Positions 17,649 through 26,489 of a stretch of DNA of 64,000 bases are shown here, piece after piece (position 1 is the first letter of the stretch; every line of letters begins with the position of its first letter). Both the position numbers and the translations under genes were made by a program. The notes beneath the pieces were generated by a model, which was not told the DNA's origin, searched no databases, and was given only the letters and a program-made list of their open reading frames with translations. Source of the stretch: an uncultured Bacteroidales bacterium (GTDB taxonomy: Bacteria > Bacteroidota > Bacteroidia > Bacteroidales > Paludibacteraceae); contig UQNE01000009.1 of assembly GCA_900542355.1 (NCBI GenBank), positions 1-64,000 of the forward strand, given 5' to 3'.

Positions 17649-19536
17649 GATTATGCTTTGCTTTTCGGCGGTTCTGACGCTCTTGGCGACGGTTTTGGCG
17701 TGCATTGGCACGCTCTTCGCGCTCTGCCCGGCGTTGCTGCATACGGTCGTCGATGTTGTTGGCTTGCTCCATGATGGTGTTTGCCATACGCTCCATACCC
17801 GTCTCGATACGCTCGATGAGGCTGAACTTATTGCGGCGTTTCTCGTCCTGCATGAGAAGGTTGAACTTGAACTGCCCGTCGCGGAAACCATCACGCAAGC
17901 AGGCTGCCTTGAAACGGGCGTAGGCGTTGTTGAGCAAGATATGTGCCTGCGGGTCGTGCAAACGGAAAGAAGCGCGCTTCGATTCGTATTCGATATTGAT
18001 GGCTTGCAGGTGCTTATCCACCACTCGGGTGAACTCGTCTGCCTCCTTCTGACCGATGCGCTCGTCCTCAAACTCGTAGTAGAAATGGTAGAGCGACTCT
18101 TTGACATCGGCAAAACCGACGAAGAACTTGGTCTTGATTCCCGTCTCCTGCTCAGCCTCGTGGACGGCTTGGATAAACTGCGGTTCGTAGAGTTTCTCAC
18201 CCGTCATCGATACGATACCATTGACCTTCGATACCATGTGGATGGTGGGGGTGTTGTAGTACTTGCCGCCTACCTCTACGAGGTCGTTCATGTTGTAGCG
18301 GAACAGGCCCGAGTAGGTGGTTACATACGCACAATAGCGTTTGCCTTGCTCGAGTTGGTCTATCTGAAGGAAGTGCTTGTTGGGGCTGTCGAGTTCGTCC
18401 TCGGAAACAAACTCATAGTAGTGGAATTGCGGGAAGAGAACCGACTCGTTGGTGTCATCGAGAGAGAAACCGAAGCGGCACTCGGTAGCGATATAGCCCA
18501 ACTCTTGATAGTAGGTCTTGTTCCAATCGAAAGCGTCCATATACTTCTCCATATAGACGCGCGTATTGCCGCACTTCCATGTACTCAGATACTGCAACCA
18601 TGGCCAGTAGTCTTTGGGCAGCAACTGCCCCTTCTCGCGCAAGATAGTGCGCAGTTCCTCCGCACGCTCGGGCTTAGGCGACATAAACGGTTGCAGTTCC
18701 TCACGGATATGGGAGGAGATGTCGAAATCGTAACTCAGCGATCCGCGCTCGATGTCCTCGATCAGTTCGTTGGCGTGCTCGTTGACGGTACGCATCAGTT
18801 CCAAGATGGTGGAGGGGTTGGCGGTGGACCAGAGAGTAACATCGCGGTGCTGCATAGCAAGGCGCATGAGGGTGTAGTTGCGAGCGTTGTAGTCGGCAAT
18901 CGACATCACCGAGGCGGGGGCTACATAGTGTTTCTTGATAATGGAAGGAATGTCGCGCACCAGCACACCGCTGACCGAGCCGTAGAGCGTGCCATCGGGG
19001 GCGTATCCTTCCACCTCTTTGCCTACGATAGGAAAGATATGGCCGGCGAATATGTGGTTGCGGTGTTTGACAAAGTTCCATGTCCAGATATGCGACATCT
19101 TGCCATAGACATCCTTCAGATACTTGTGGGTCATCGGAATCCACTTGGGTTCGCTGGTCGTTCCGGAGGTGGTGGCGTACATATCCGGCTTGCCGGGGAA
19201 AAGCACATTCTCCTCACCATGTTTGTGGCGCTCCACATAGGGGCGGAGCGTTTCAAAACTATTGTTGACCGGCACATACTGTTGGTACAAGCGGAACAAA
19301 TCGTCGGCATTGGTAGCGGAGAGTATCACATCAAAATGGTGCTCTTTGCCATACACTGTGTCGCGCGAGATATTGAGGATGTCGCGCAGCGTTTTCTCGG
19401 CAGCGTGGCGCGGATGTCTGCTCCAAAAACGCAGGCGGATAGTCTGCGTACCTCCCACAAGGCACAACGCTGTGTTGATTAACCAAGGGTAGGGCAGTGC
19501 CTTACCTTGATTGTCGATATACGGTTTATTTTTCAT
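17629..19536 (-). CDS. GH3-family acyl-adenylate/amido synthetase
   Basis: 635 residues. GH3 proteins adenylate a carboxylic acid and usually conjugate it to an amino acid; the bacterial substrates are unknown. The adenylate-forming motif ATTSGTTSEPK lies at 121-131, and YASTEC-type region (LGYIATECRFGF) and the YRYNMNDLVEVGG / TGEKLYE motifs follow in order, as in plant GH3. The last 50 residues are an Arg/Glu/Gln-rich basic, probably helical tail (QQRRAEREERANARQNRR and beyond), not part of the GH3 core. The ATG at 19536 was chosen because the upstream in-frame residues lack family similarity. It overlaps the HAD gene. Confidence 0.88.
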   Translation of the reverse strand: MKNKPYIDNQGKALPYPWLINTALCLVGGTQTIRLRFWSRHPRHAAEKTLRDILNISRDTVYGKEHHFDVILSATNADDLFRLYQQYVPVNNSFETLRPYVERHKHGEENVLFPGKPDMYATTSGTTSEPKWIPMTHKYLKDVYGKMSHIWTWNFVKHRNHIFAGHIFPIVGKEVEGYAPDGTLYGSVSGVLVRDIPSIIKKHYVAPASVMSIADYNARNYTLMRLAMQHRDVTLWSTANPSTILELMRTVNEHANELIEDIERGSLSYDFDISSHIREELQPFMSPKPERAEELRTILREKGQLLPKDYWPWLQYLSTWKCGNTRVYMEKYMDAFDWNKTYYQELGYIATECRFGFSLDDTNESVLFPQFHYYEFVSEDELDSPNKHFLQIDQLEQGKRYCAYVTTYSGLFRYNMNDLVEVGGKYYNTPTIHMVSKVNGIVSMTGEKLYEPQFIQAVHEAEQETGIKTKFFVGFADVKESLYHFYYEFEDERIGQKEADEFTRVVDKHLQAINIEYESKRASFRLHDPQAHILLNNAYARFKAACLRDGFRDGQFKFNLLMQDEKRRNKFSLIERIETGMERMANTIMEQANNIDDRMQQRRAEREERANARQNRRQERQNRRKAKHNHGTTDK

Positions 19537-19844
19537 AACGGCTTGGTTGTTAGTACAATATACGGTTCTAAGTATCGTGATATTGTTGTTGACATAGTCA
19601 TAGCGCGGAACAAACATGGCCTGTTTCGCAACGATTCAATATAGTTTGGGCAGAGATTGCCAACGACGGCAATGAGACTCGCACTCGGGATGCGATTGAT
19701 TATTTCATAGTTTGGTTGTGCATTAGGGTATGCACTTTCCGTTTTGATAGCATACCTATTTCTGGCGTTAGCGGTTGTAGGTTTGCATAAATGGACTATT
19801 TGTTTTGCCATTGTGTGATAATTTTTTTCGGCTCGCCCAATCAT
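19533..19844 (-). CDS. Possible small ORF in the GH3 leader (uncertain)
   Basis: A 103-codon open frame (92 from a second ATG) lies between the promoter at 20049 and GH3. Its stop overlaps the GH3 start as ATGA, the arrangement seen in coupled operons, and an AAGGAG sits directly before the first ATG. The protein has no recognised family, no signal and ordinary composition. It may be a leader peptide, a small unknown protein or chance. Confidence 0.25.
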   Translation of the reverse strand: MIGRAEKNYHTMAKQIVHLCKPTTANARNRYAIKTESAYPNAQPNYEIINRIPSASLIAVVGNLCPNYIESLRNRPCLFRAMTMSTTISRYLEPYIVLTTKPL

Positions 19845-20048
19845 CTCCTTTTAGTACCTATATTGTACTTTTCTCCTCTGCTATCAATCGCCCCCTAAAA
19901 TATCCCCATGCAGCGTGCCTGTATGCTAAATTGTACCTATTCCCATTGTTGGTCATCGTTTTGCCGATAGCCAAGATCGTCCCTTATCGTGAGAAAATAA
20001 ATAGTCTGTTCTTCTAATATAGATGCACTATTTTTTTCAAAAACGGTG

Positions 20049-20080
20049 CAAAGTTACACATTTTTTGCGATATACGCAAA
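20049..20080 (-). promoter_or_regulatory. Promoter upstream of GH3 (long leader)
   Basis: Minus strand -7 TAACTTTG (20049-20056) and -33 TTTG (20077-20080), 20-bp spacing. Transcription would start near 20042, some 500 nt before the GH3 start. The span 19845-20040 holds no other recognised feature. Confidence 0.7.
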
Positions 20081-20090
20081 TATAAAAAGC

Positions 20091-20127
20091 GAAATCGCCC
20101 GTCCGACATAGCAGACAGGCGATTTTT
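20091..20127 (-). terminator. Terminator after the exb operon
   Basis: Stem AAATCGCC (20092-20099) / GGCGATTT (20118-20125), extended by GTC/GAC, with an 8-10-nt loop. It lies 35 nt after the last exbD stop. The T-run is better on the plus strand, but the position fits the exb operon. Confidence 0.6.
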
Positions 20128-20161
20128 ATGTGTGGTCAACCTTGCGGTTGAATGATGCGAA

Positions 20162-20632
20162 TTAATAGGAGGTGCGTTGTGTAGCAGCGTAACTGATCTT
20201 GAGCGCATAAGCGCGGCGGAGTTCTTGTTTGATGTCGGCAATGACACCCATACGCGTCTCTTTGTCGGCCTTGATAGAAACGGTCATCAGACCTTGCTCC
20301 TGCTCTTTCATAGACGAACGCTCGTTGACGATATACTCGCCGATCTCTTTGGTCTCAGCAAAAGCGTCATCCAACTGGATACGCGTTTCTGCACCATACT
20401 GTTTGCGGAATTCGGCAGTAGGAGTACCTACATAGATGTAACGCACAAGCGATTTCTTCTCGAGTTTGGTCAACTCTGTGGCACTTGGTACCGAGAACTG
20501 AACCTTGTAGGAAACCTCTTTCATCGAGGTAACGGACATAAAGAAGAAAAGGAGCATAAAGATGATATCGGGGAGTGACGATGTATTGAGCGCCGGCATC
20601 TCTCGTTTTTCATTTCTGCGTATCTTAGCCAT
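20162..20632 (-). CDS. ExbD/TolR-family biopolymer transport protein (second copy)
   Basis: 156 residues: short cytosolic N terminus, one transmembrane helix with the proton-path aspartate (Asp22 in SSLPDIIFMLLFF), and a periplasmic domain. Partner of the ExbB channel, passing proton-motive force to TonB-dependent outer-membrane transport. It starts 2 nt after the preceding exbD stop and is the last gene in the operon, followed by a hairpin terminator. Two tandem ExbD paralogues after ExbB is a common Bacteroidota layout. No tonB is present in the window. Confidence 0.9.
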   Translation of the reverse strand: MAKIRRNEKREMPALNTSSLPDIIFMLLFFFMSVTSMKEVSYKVQFSVPSATELTKLEKKSLVRYIYVGTPTAEFRKQYGAETRIQLDDAFAETKEIGEYIVNERSSMKEQEQGLMTVSIKADKETRMGVIADIKQELRRAYALKISYAATQRTSY

Positions 20633-20634
20633 GA

Positions 20635-21216
20635 TTATTGTCCTCCGTAGTTTTTAGGTTCAGCCTCCGAAATCTTTTGGGGATATACTTTCTGCACTTG
20701 CTTCTGCTGATCCTCTGTGAGTTCGTTGTAGGATGTATGGAAATACTTTTGCGCACACTCGTTACGCAACTCGTTGTATGCAGCCACGAGTTCGTTCTGA
20801 ACATCCAAATAAGCCTGATACTGTGTATCCACATCGTTTTGGACGGAGATGACATGGTCTTTGGTGTACTTTTGTACTCCGATAGGCTCGCCAAAGTCCT
20901 CCTCCACGAGTTTAGGCAAGTTCGGCTCATCGTTTTCGTTCTTGATGAACTCTTTGGCAGTCTCTCTCAGTTGCTTGACATCCATCAGTTGCCCCTGTAC
21001 CATCAACTGGTTAGCCGAGTTGATCTTTACGACCATCAGGTTACGCTTGTTGATATCGGTATCCTCCACTTTCTGATCGGGTGGAATAGGAGCCGGCAGA
21101 CGGCGAGCCAAGCCTTGGTTGACATCCATACTGGTAGTTACCAGGAAGAATATCAGCAGCAAGAAAGAGATATCCGCCATTGAACTGGCATTTATCTGTG
21201 GGATTTTCTTAGCCAT
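20635..21216 (-). CDS. exbD: ExbD/TolR-family biopolymer transport protein (first copy)
   Basis: 193 residues: transmembrane helix with Asp15 (SSMADISFLLLIFFLVTTS), then a longer periplasmic domain than its neighbour with a helical Gln/Asn-rich C-terminal half (YNELTEDQQKQVQKVYPQK). It forms the ExbB-ExbD proton channel energising TonB-dependent transporters such as the SusC protein in this window. It lies 79 nt after the small membrane-protein gene and 2 nt before the second exbD. Confidence 0.92.
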   Translation of the reverse strand: MAKKIPQINASSMADISFLLLIFFLVTTSMDVNQGLARRLPAPIPPDQKVEDTDINKRNLMVVKINSANQLMVQGQLMDVKQLRETAKEFIKNENDEPNLPKLVEEDFGEPIGVQKYTKDHVISVQNDVDTQYQAYLDVQNELVAAYNELRNECAQKYFHTSYNELTEDQQKQVQKVYPQKISEAEPKNYGGQ

Positions 21217-21295
21217 AGTTAGTTTGACAATTTTGCAATGTTACCGATTGGCCATCATTTTTGGAGGCAAATCGTGTATACTTGCGTGTAACTGC

Positions 21296-21772
21296 TTATT
21301 TGAGTCGTTTGGTGTAGATAACACCCCAAATCAAGGTAATGATTGTAGCGGCAAAGAGGGTATAGCAGAGATAGATGATAGCATCACTCATCTGCGCCAT
21401 TGCGCCCACATTGTCCGTTCCTTCATAACCGATGATGTCGATTTTCTCAGGGCTACCCAGGAACCAGCAAACTACGACCAAGGCAACAAACCCGATAACG
21501 ACAGCCGATGTCTTGACGGCTTTGCGTTTGTCATATTTGCAGTTCTTTGCAAACTCAGTGATGACAACACCGAGAGTAACCAAGATAACGATACCCAAGA
21601 GGATATAGCACCAAACGAGAAATAAGTCGGTGAAACGAGGTATATTCAGGAAGTCTCCTGCTACCTCAAGCGTACCTTCTGAGCCTCCTACGAAGAACAT
21701 CACCGTAGCGACGATGCCTAGCAGAAGAAGTACCCAAAGGGTAATCTTAGGTAATAACTTATAGTTTTTCAT
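21296..21772 (-). CDS. Small membrane protein of the exb operon
   Basis: 158 residues with about four predicted transmembrane helices (near 10-28, 48-70, 85-105 and 130-150) and a lysine-rich cytosolic loop (KNCKYDKRKAVKTS). It has no recognised catalytic motif. A protein of this size and topology sits between ExbB and ExbD in many Bacteroidales, so an accessory role in the proton channel is inferred. ATG at 21772 was chosen over an upstream TTG. Its 3' gap to exbD is 79 nt and no terminator is visible. Confidence 0.8.
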   Translation of the reverse strand: MKNYKLLPKITLWVLLLLGIVATVMFFVGGSEGTLEVAGDFLNIPRFTDLFLVWCYILLGIVILVTLGVVITEFAKNCKYDKRKAVKTSAVVIGFVALVVVCWFLGSPEKIDIIGYEGTDNVGAMAQMSDAIIYLCYTLFAATIITLIWGVIYTKRLK

Positions 21773-21831
21773 ATTGCTCAAATTATTAAAGTGTTGGTTT
21801 GTAACGAGAATACAATGTTGCTACAAACGGA

Positions 21832-22668
21832 TTACTTATTCTTCTGAGCAGCGTCGTATTCTACTACGAGGTCGAGCAGGCTGATAGAACTATCTTCCAT
21901 CTCGTTTACAAGACCTTCGATGAGGCTGAGGATATAGTTGTAGAACAACTGAAGAACAATAGCGATAATCAAACCGAGGAGGGTAGTCAACAAGGCCACC
22001 TTGATACCGCCGGCAACAACCGTAGCCGAAATATCACCTACTTGCTGAATCTTATCGAATGCCTCGATCATACCGATGATGGTTCCCAGGAATCCCAACG
22101 ACGGAGCGATGGAGATAAAGAGCGAAATCCAAGAGAGGTTTTTCTCGAGCAAGCCGAGTTGAACACCACCGTAGGAAGAAACGGTCTTCTCAACTACATC
22201 GATACCTTCGTCGTAACGGCTCAGACCCTGGTAGAAAATACTTGCTACAGGTCCGCGTGTGTTACGGCAAACCTCGAGAGCAGCCTCGATACCGCCATTC
22301 TTAAGAGCCTCTTCAATCTTAGCGAGGAGAACTTTCGTATTGGTTTTAGAGAGCGACAGATAGATGATACGCTCGATGCAAAGAGCCAAACCGAAAACCA
22401 AGCAGAGGAGGGTTGCTGCCATAAAGCCTGCACCACCTTCGATAAATTTGGTCTTGAGAGTCTTGTGGAGAGCAACGATACCATTCTCGCTTTCGTCAGC
22501 CACGGGAGCAGCCTCTTCGTCAAGATCGGTAGTTACCACTTCCTCTTGTTGCTCAACTTGTTCAGTTGCCTCTGCCTGAGCGGCAACAGTGTCCTCTTGT
22601 GCCATAACAGCAACGCTACCAAAAGTCAGCATTGCCAGCACTGTAAGGGTTGCAAATACTTTTTTCAT
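21832..22668 (-). CDS. exbB: MotA/TolQ/ExbB proton-channel protein
   Basis: 278 residues. An N-terminal signal peptide (MKKVFATLTVLAMLTFGSVAVMAQ, in parts) and an acidic Gln/Glu-rich stretch (about 25-60) precede three transmembrane helices. The conserved ExbB/TolQ blocks are LGLLEKNLSWISLFISIAPSLGFLGTI (here as LSWISLFISIAPSLGFLG) and GGIKVALLTTLLGLIIAI, which carry the channel-lining Thr residues. First gene of the exbB-hypothetical-exbD-exbD operon. The 120-nt gap to the tRNA upstream shows no strong promoter, so the operon could share transcription with the tRNA. Confidence 0.93.
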   Translation of the reverse strand: MKKVFATLTVLAMLTFGSVAVMAQEDTVAAQAEATEQVEQQEEVVTTDLDEEAAPVADESENGIVALHKTLKTKFIEGGAGFMAATLLCLVFGLALCIERIIYLSLSKTNTKVLLAKIEEALKNGGIEAALEVCRNTRGPVASIFYQGLSRYDEGIDVVEKTVSSYGGVQLGLLEKNLSWISLFISIAPSLGFLGTIIGMIEAFDKIQQVGDISATVVAGGIKVALLTTLLGLIIAIVLQLFYNYILSLIEGLVNEMEDSSISLLDLVVEYDAAQKNK

Positions 22669-22788
22669 GAGAGTAATAGTTTATTTTATTTATTGTTTTT
22701 CTAAATGGTGCAAGCGGCTGTTGTGCCGCTATTGTTCATCCGAACGCTTGTCCAAACCTATTTGGGCAAGACCGTTCTAATTATTTTG

Positions 22789-22876
22789 CGGAGAGACGGG
22801 GATTCGAACCCCGGAAACCCTTTTGGAGTTTACACGCTTTCCAGGCGTGCCTCTTCAACCACTCGAGCATCTCTCC
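22789..22876 (-). tRNA. tRNA-Ser (anticodon GGA)
   Basis: 88 nt, class II. Acceptor stem GGAGAGA / TCTCTCC with discriminator G, D arm with GAGTGGTTGAAGAGG, anticodon stem CACGC/GCGTG with loop CTGGAAA (GGA anticodon), a variable arm, and a T arm CGGGG TTCGAATCCCCG. The CCA end is not encoded. Reads serine codons UCU/UCC. Confidence 0.96.
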
Positions 22877-22934
22877 TTAGTTGTTTCTCTGTTGATTTGT
22901 GCTTGCTCTATCGGTACTACGCACAAAGACGGTG

Positions 22935-22965
22935 CAAAATTACAAAAAAAAATCGATACTACAAT
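22935..22965 (-). promoter_or_regulatory. Promoter of tRNA-Ser
   Basis: Minus strand -7 TAATTTTG (22935-22942) with weak -33 ATTG (22962-22965), 19-bp spacing, about 58 nt before the tRNA. The rest of the gap to tatD (22966-23085) is AT-rich without other signals. Confidence 0.5.
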
Positions 22966-23085
22966 AATTTGGAGTCATTTTTTTTGTTTTTTCCTCTTTT
23001 TTGAGTGAAACGCCTTGAGCCTATTTCCGAAAACGGGTGCAAATAATGCCTTGCCCTTTGTTGCATATACCAAATAATGTATGAT

Positions 23086-23847
23086 TTATAGGCAGAATAA
23101 GGTTCGGGCGTTGGTGGTGGTGATGCGGAAGATGTCTTCCTCTGACACCTTATATATATCGGCTAATCGTTCGGCAACAAAGCGCATCCAACGGCTTTCG
23201 TTGCGTTCGCCTCGGTGCGGAACGGGTGCCATATAGGGTGCATCGGTCTCCAAGAGAAGGCGATCGAGCGGTGCTACCGACAGGTGTTCTGCCAGTTTGC
23301 AGTTTTTGAAGGTTAGTACTCCGCCGATACCTAAGCAGTAGCCCATTTGCAGTATTTGCTGTGCTACCTCTCGGCTTCCGCTGAAACAATGGAACACGCC
23401 TTTTATATTTGGAAACTCACGCAGGATAGCCAACGTGTCTTCGGTGGCATCACGGCTATGAATCATCACGGGCAAGTGCAGTTGTTCCGCCCATTGCATC
23501 TGTGTGCGCAAAACGATATGTTGCTGCTCTTTGTAGGTGGTGTCCCAATGATAATCGAGACCGATTTCGCCTATTGCGATGTAGCGTCGGTGCGGAGCAA
23601 ATAGTTCCGAACGAATCTGCTCCAACTGTTGCTGCCAATCGTCGTGAATATTCTCGGGGTGCAGCCCCAACGCCGGAAACAGATAATCGGGGTAGGCGTC
23701 TGCCAATCGTCCAATAGACTCAATCGATGAGGCATCGATGCCCGGCACCAGCATAGCCTCAACTCCGTGGGCTTGCTGCAGGGCAAGAAAATCGGGCAGA
23801 CCATCGGCATACTGCGGGTCGTCTATGTGGCAATGGGTGTCTATCAT
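23086..23847 (-). CDS. TatD-family metal-dependent hydrolase/DNase
   Basis: 253 residues, TIM-barrel amidohydrolase fold. Metal ligands are visible as HCH (His5, His7), the Glu of IGEIGLDYHW (about 94), the His in MIHSRDA, the His in FHCFSGS and the Asp in LLLETDAPYM. TatD proteins act as 3'-5' exonucleases or DNases and sometimes as D-aminoacyl-tRNA deacylase-like enzymes. It starts 6 nt after queA stops, in the operon methyltransferase-queA-tatD. Confidence 0.92.
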   Translation of the reverse strand: MIDTHCHIDDPQYADGLPDFLALQQAHGVEAMLVPGIDASSIESIGRLADAYPDYLFPALGLHPENIHDDWQQQLEQIRSELFAPHRRYIAIGEIGLDYHWDTTYKEQQHIVLRTQMQWAEQLHLPVMIHSRDATEDTLAILREFPNIKGVFHCFSGSREVAQQILQMGYCLGIGGVLTFKNCKLAEHLSVAPLDRLLLETDAPYMAPVPHRGERNESRWMRFVAERLADIYKVSEEDIFRITTTNARTLFCL

Positions 23848-23853
23848 TGGAGG

Positions 23854-25071
23854 TTATTGTTGGTCTCGCCGAAACAGAATACTGCTATCGCCATAACTAA
23901 GGAAACGGAAGTCGTGTGCAAGTGCATAGTCGTAGATCGTGTGCCAATCGCCTCCTACGAACGCACTCACCAACAAGAGCAGCGTTGATTTGGGCTGGTG
24001 AAAATTGGTAATCAACTGATCTACTATATGAAATGTGTAGCCGGGCTCAATCATTATCTGCGTTTCGGCATGCAGTGTGTCTTGGTGCGTGCTGTCTAAG
24101 TAGTGCAGTATCGCCTGCAAAGCCTCTTGCGCGGTGTAGGTGAAGTGGGCGGTATAAGGGATGAACTGCGGTACATGAAAATCGAAGTCAGGCTCTGTAA
24201 GTAGCATACAACCAATAAAATAGAGGCTCTCCAAGGTGCGCATACTCGTGGTGCCTACGGCTACGATATGCCCGATGTTCGCCTCGATGTCTGCTATCGA
24301 TTGCCGAGGTACGGCGATGATCTCTGTATGCATCGTGTGTTGGTTGGCATCATTGGTCTTGACGGGCTGAAAAGTGCCGGCACCGACATGGAGTGTAACC
24401 TCGGTGGTTTGTATTCCGCGTTGGTGCAAGTCGTCGAGGACAGCGTTGGTAAAGTGCAGTCCGGCAGTGGGGGCAGCCACAGAACCTTTGATACGTGAAT
24501 AGACGGTTTGGTAGGTTGTCTTGTCGCTCTCTTCGGTCTTGCGATTGAGGTAGGGCGGAATAGGCAGTTCGCCTACGGCATCGAGTATCTCGGCAAACGA
24601 GACATCATCGGCATCCCACGAGAAACGCACGGCAAAGGTGTTGCCTGTCTGCTCGCCTTTGGTTGCCCGTAGCGTGATTTGTTCGCCTGTCTTAGGCAGC
24701 AAGACGCTCATCTCTACATACTTATCTCGGAATTTCTTAGCGTTGCCAATCATACACTTCCACACGCACCCCTCGGTACTGCCGAGCGACAACTGGTAGT
24801 CATGCGGACTGAGTGGCTCCAGGCAGAACACCTCGATACGCGCACCGCTGGTCTTGTGGAAAACCAGGCGAGCCTGAATGACACGCGTGTTGTTGTACAC
24901 GAGCAACGAGTGCGCAGGGATATAATCGCCGATGTGGTAGAACACATCCTCCGACACTTGCCCGTTGCGATAGACCAGCAGTTTGGAGTGGTCGCGTTGC
25001 GGGAGCGGATACTTGGCGATGCGATCGTCGGGTAGGGGATAGTTATAGTCGGCTATCAGTATGGGATCCAT
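23854..25071 (-). CDS. queA: S-adenosylmethionine:tRNA ribosyltransferase-isomerase
   Basis: 405 residues; makes epoxyqueuosine on tRNA by transferring and isomerising the ribosyl group of SAM. It starts MDPILIADYNYPLPDDRIAKYPL, matching the QueA N terminus (F-Y-LP..RIA..P), and contains the GHTDFHVPQF-like GTFQPV / MHTE segment and LHFT region of the family. The ATG at 25071 was chosen: an upstream in-frame extension is just the repeat tail of the neighbour read in another frame. It overlaps that neighbour by 29 nt. Longer than E. coli QueA (356), as in some Bacteroidota forms. A queuosine link with other genes here is not seen. Confidence 0.92.
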   Translation of the reverse strand: MDPILIADYNYPLPDDRIAKYPLPQRDHSKLLVYRNGQVSEDVFYHIGDYIPAHSLLVYNNTRVIQARLVFHKTSGARIEVFCLEPLSPHDYQLSLGSTEGCVWKCMIGNAKKFRDKYVEMSVLLPKTGEQITLRATKGEQTGNTFAVRFSWDADDVSFAEILDAVGELPIPPYLNRKTEESDKTTYQTVYSRIKGSVAAPTAGLHFTNAVLDDLHQRGIQTTEVTLHVGAGTFQPVKTNDANQHTMHTEIIAVPRQSIADIEANIGHIVAVGTTSMRTLESLYFIGCMLLTEPDFDFHVPQFIPYTAHFTYTAQEALQAILHYLDSTHQDTLHAETQIMIEPGYTFHIVDQLITNFHQPKSTLLLLVSAFVGGDWHTIYDYALAHDFRFLSYGDSSILFRRDQQ

Positions 25072-26473
25072 AGTTGTGTCGTGGTTTGAAACTTGGTTTA
25101 TCTCTTTCTCTGCGTGGCTTGAATCCTCGCTTGTCATCCTCTTTGCGTGGCTTAAATCCTCGCTTGTCATCCTCTTTGCGCGGCTTGAATCCTCGCTTGT
25201 CATCCTCTCTGCGTGGCTTAAATCCTCGCTTGTCGTCTTCTTTGTGGCGTTTGGGCTTGTCTGCAGTTGACTTATGCTTGCTTTTCGGGTGTGTCTTTTT
25301 CCACTCTTTGTGTTCGCCTTGGAATAACTCATATTGGTTGAAGAAACAGTCTAACTCGCCATTGAGCAGGTGCATTTTTCGGGTCGGCTTCAGTCCGATA
25401 CACTTCAGTGCTTCCTCGTTGGACGAAATAATCCACGCTGTAGCACCTGCAAATTGGAACTTGAGTGCCTTGCCCATATCCTCGTAGAGGCGCAGTATAT
25501 CCTTATCTTGTGCCAATCGCTCGCCGTAAGGCGGGTTGATCATCACCAATGCACCTTCTGTACTCGGTGCGCCTTCCACCCCGGCATAGCGAATCTCTTC
25601 TATACGGATTTGCTTCACATCGATAAAGCGTTGCATACCGGCACTCTTGATGTTTTTGAGTGCAGTCTGCACGGCGTAGTAACCGGCATCTGAACCATAG
25701 ATATGGTGCGTAAACTCACGCTCGCGGGAGTCGTCGTTGTACACCATCTCAAACAAGTCCTTGTCGAAATCGCACCATTTCTCAAAGGCAAAACCTTGTC
25801 GGAACACCCCGGGTGCGATGTTTTGCGCTATGAGTGCTGCCTCGATGAGCAGTGTACCCGAGCCGCACATCGGGTCGAAGAAATTAGACTGCCCATGCCA
25901 ACCGGCAGTGAGCAACATACCGGCAGCCAATGCCTCATTGATAGGGGCTTCTGTGTTGGCAACACGATACCCGCGTTTATGCAGGCTCTCGCCCGAACTA
26001 TCCAAAGAGATAGTTACCGTCTCGGCGGCAATATGCACATTAATATATAGGTCCGGGGCGGTTAGTTTTACATTCGGGCGTTTGTTCTCGCGTTCGGTCC
26101 ACCAATCGGCGATGGCGTCTTTTACGCGATAGGTAACATATTTCGAGTGGCGGAAAGTCTCCGAATAGACGGTTGCGTCGATAGAGAAACCGGTCTGCAA
26201 AGTCATATAGGTTGCCCAATCGATTTGCTTGGCTTGAGCATAGACCTCATCCGCATCTTTGGCTGTAAAAGTAGCAATCGGTACCAGCACGCGCGAGGCG
26301 GTGCGCAGGCAAAAATTAGCCCGATAGAGTATCTCCTTGTTGCCGGTAAAAGACACGGCACGACGCTCTTTTTGCACATTGTTAGCACCCAGTTCTATCA
26401 GTTCTTGTGCCAAAACATCTTCCAAGCCCTTGAAGGTCTTGGCTACCATCTTAAATTCTTCGTTGTTGTTCAT
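25043..26473 (-). CDS. THUMP-domain RNA methyltransferase (RlmL-N type)
   Basis: 476 residues. An N-terminal ferredoxin-like/THUMP RNA-binding region (about 5-160) precedes a Rossmann methyltransferase domain (about 160-385) with FFDPMCGSGTLLIEAAL (SAM motif) and the catalytic MINPPYGERL motif typical of N2-guanine methyltransferases such as RlmL. After about residue 390 comes a basic tail made of five tandem 11-residue repeats (EDDKRGFKPRK type), probably an RNA-binding extension. First gene in an operon with queA and tatD, with a consensus promoter 17 nt upstream of its start. The exact RNA target is inferred only. Confidence 0.92.
   Translation of the reverse strand: MNNNEEFKMVAKTFKGLEDVLAQELIELGANNVQKERRAVSFTGNKEILYRANFCLRTASRVLVPIATFTAKDADEVYAQAKQIDWATYMTLQTGFSIDATVYSETFRHSKYVTYRVKDAIADWWTERENKRPNVKLTAPDLYINVHIAAETVTISLDSSGESLHKRGYRVANTEAPINEALAAGMLLTAGWHGQSNFFDPMCGSGTLLIEAALIAQNIAPGVFRQGFAFEKWCDFDKDLFEMVYNDDSREREFTHHIYGSDAGYYAVQTALKNIKSAGMQRFIDVKQIRIEEIRYAGVEGAPSTEGALVMINPPYGERLAQDKDILRLYEDMGKALKFQFAGATAWIISSNEEALKCIGLKPTRKMHLLNGELDCFFNQYELFQGEHKEWKKTHPKSKHKSTADKPKRHKEDDKRGFKPRREDDKRGFKPRKEDDKRGFKPRKEDDKRGFKPRRERDKPSFKPRHNYGSHTDSRL
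25075..25239 (-). repeat. 33-bp coding tandem repeat in the methyltransferase tail
   Basis: Five units of 33 bp; the middle ones are nearly identical at DNA level (25108-25239) and the outermost is diverged. They encode the EDDKRGFKPR(K/R) repeat at the protein C terminus. Copy number probably varies between strains. Confidence 0.9.
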
Positions 26474-26489
26474 ATCTCTAAAAATCTCG

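Noticed and set aside
17649..18200. N-terminal extension of the HAD hydrolase ORF
   Set aside because: The extension is Ser/Arg-rich low-complexity sequence from reading GH3 in another frame. The HAD domain starts at the ATG at 17648.
17611..19482. 623-codon plus-strand ORF across the GH3 gene
   Set aside because: The minus-strand GH3 reading has clear family motifs and operon context; this frame has none.
25072..25332. 87-residue N-terminal extension of QueA with ERMTSEDSS-type repeats
   Set aside because: It is the 33-bp coding repeat of the methyltransferase tail read in another frame. QueA similarity begins at the ATG at 25071.
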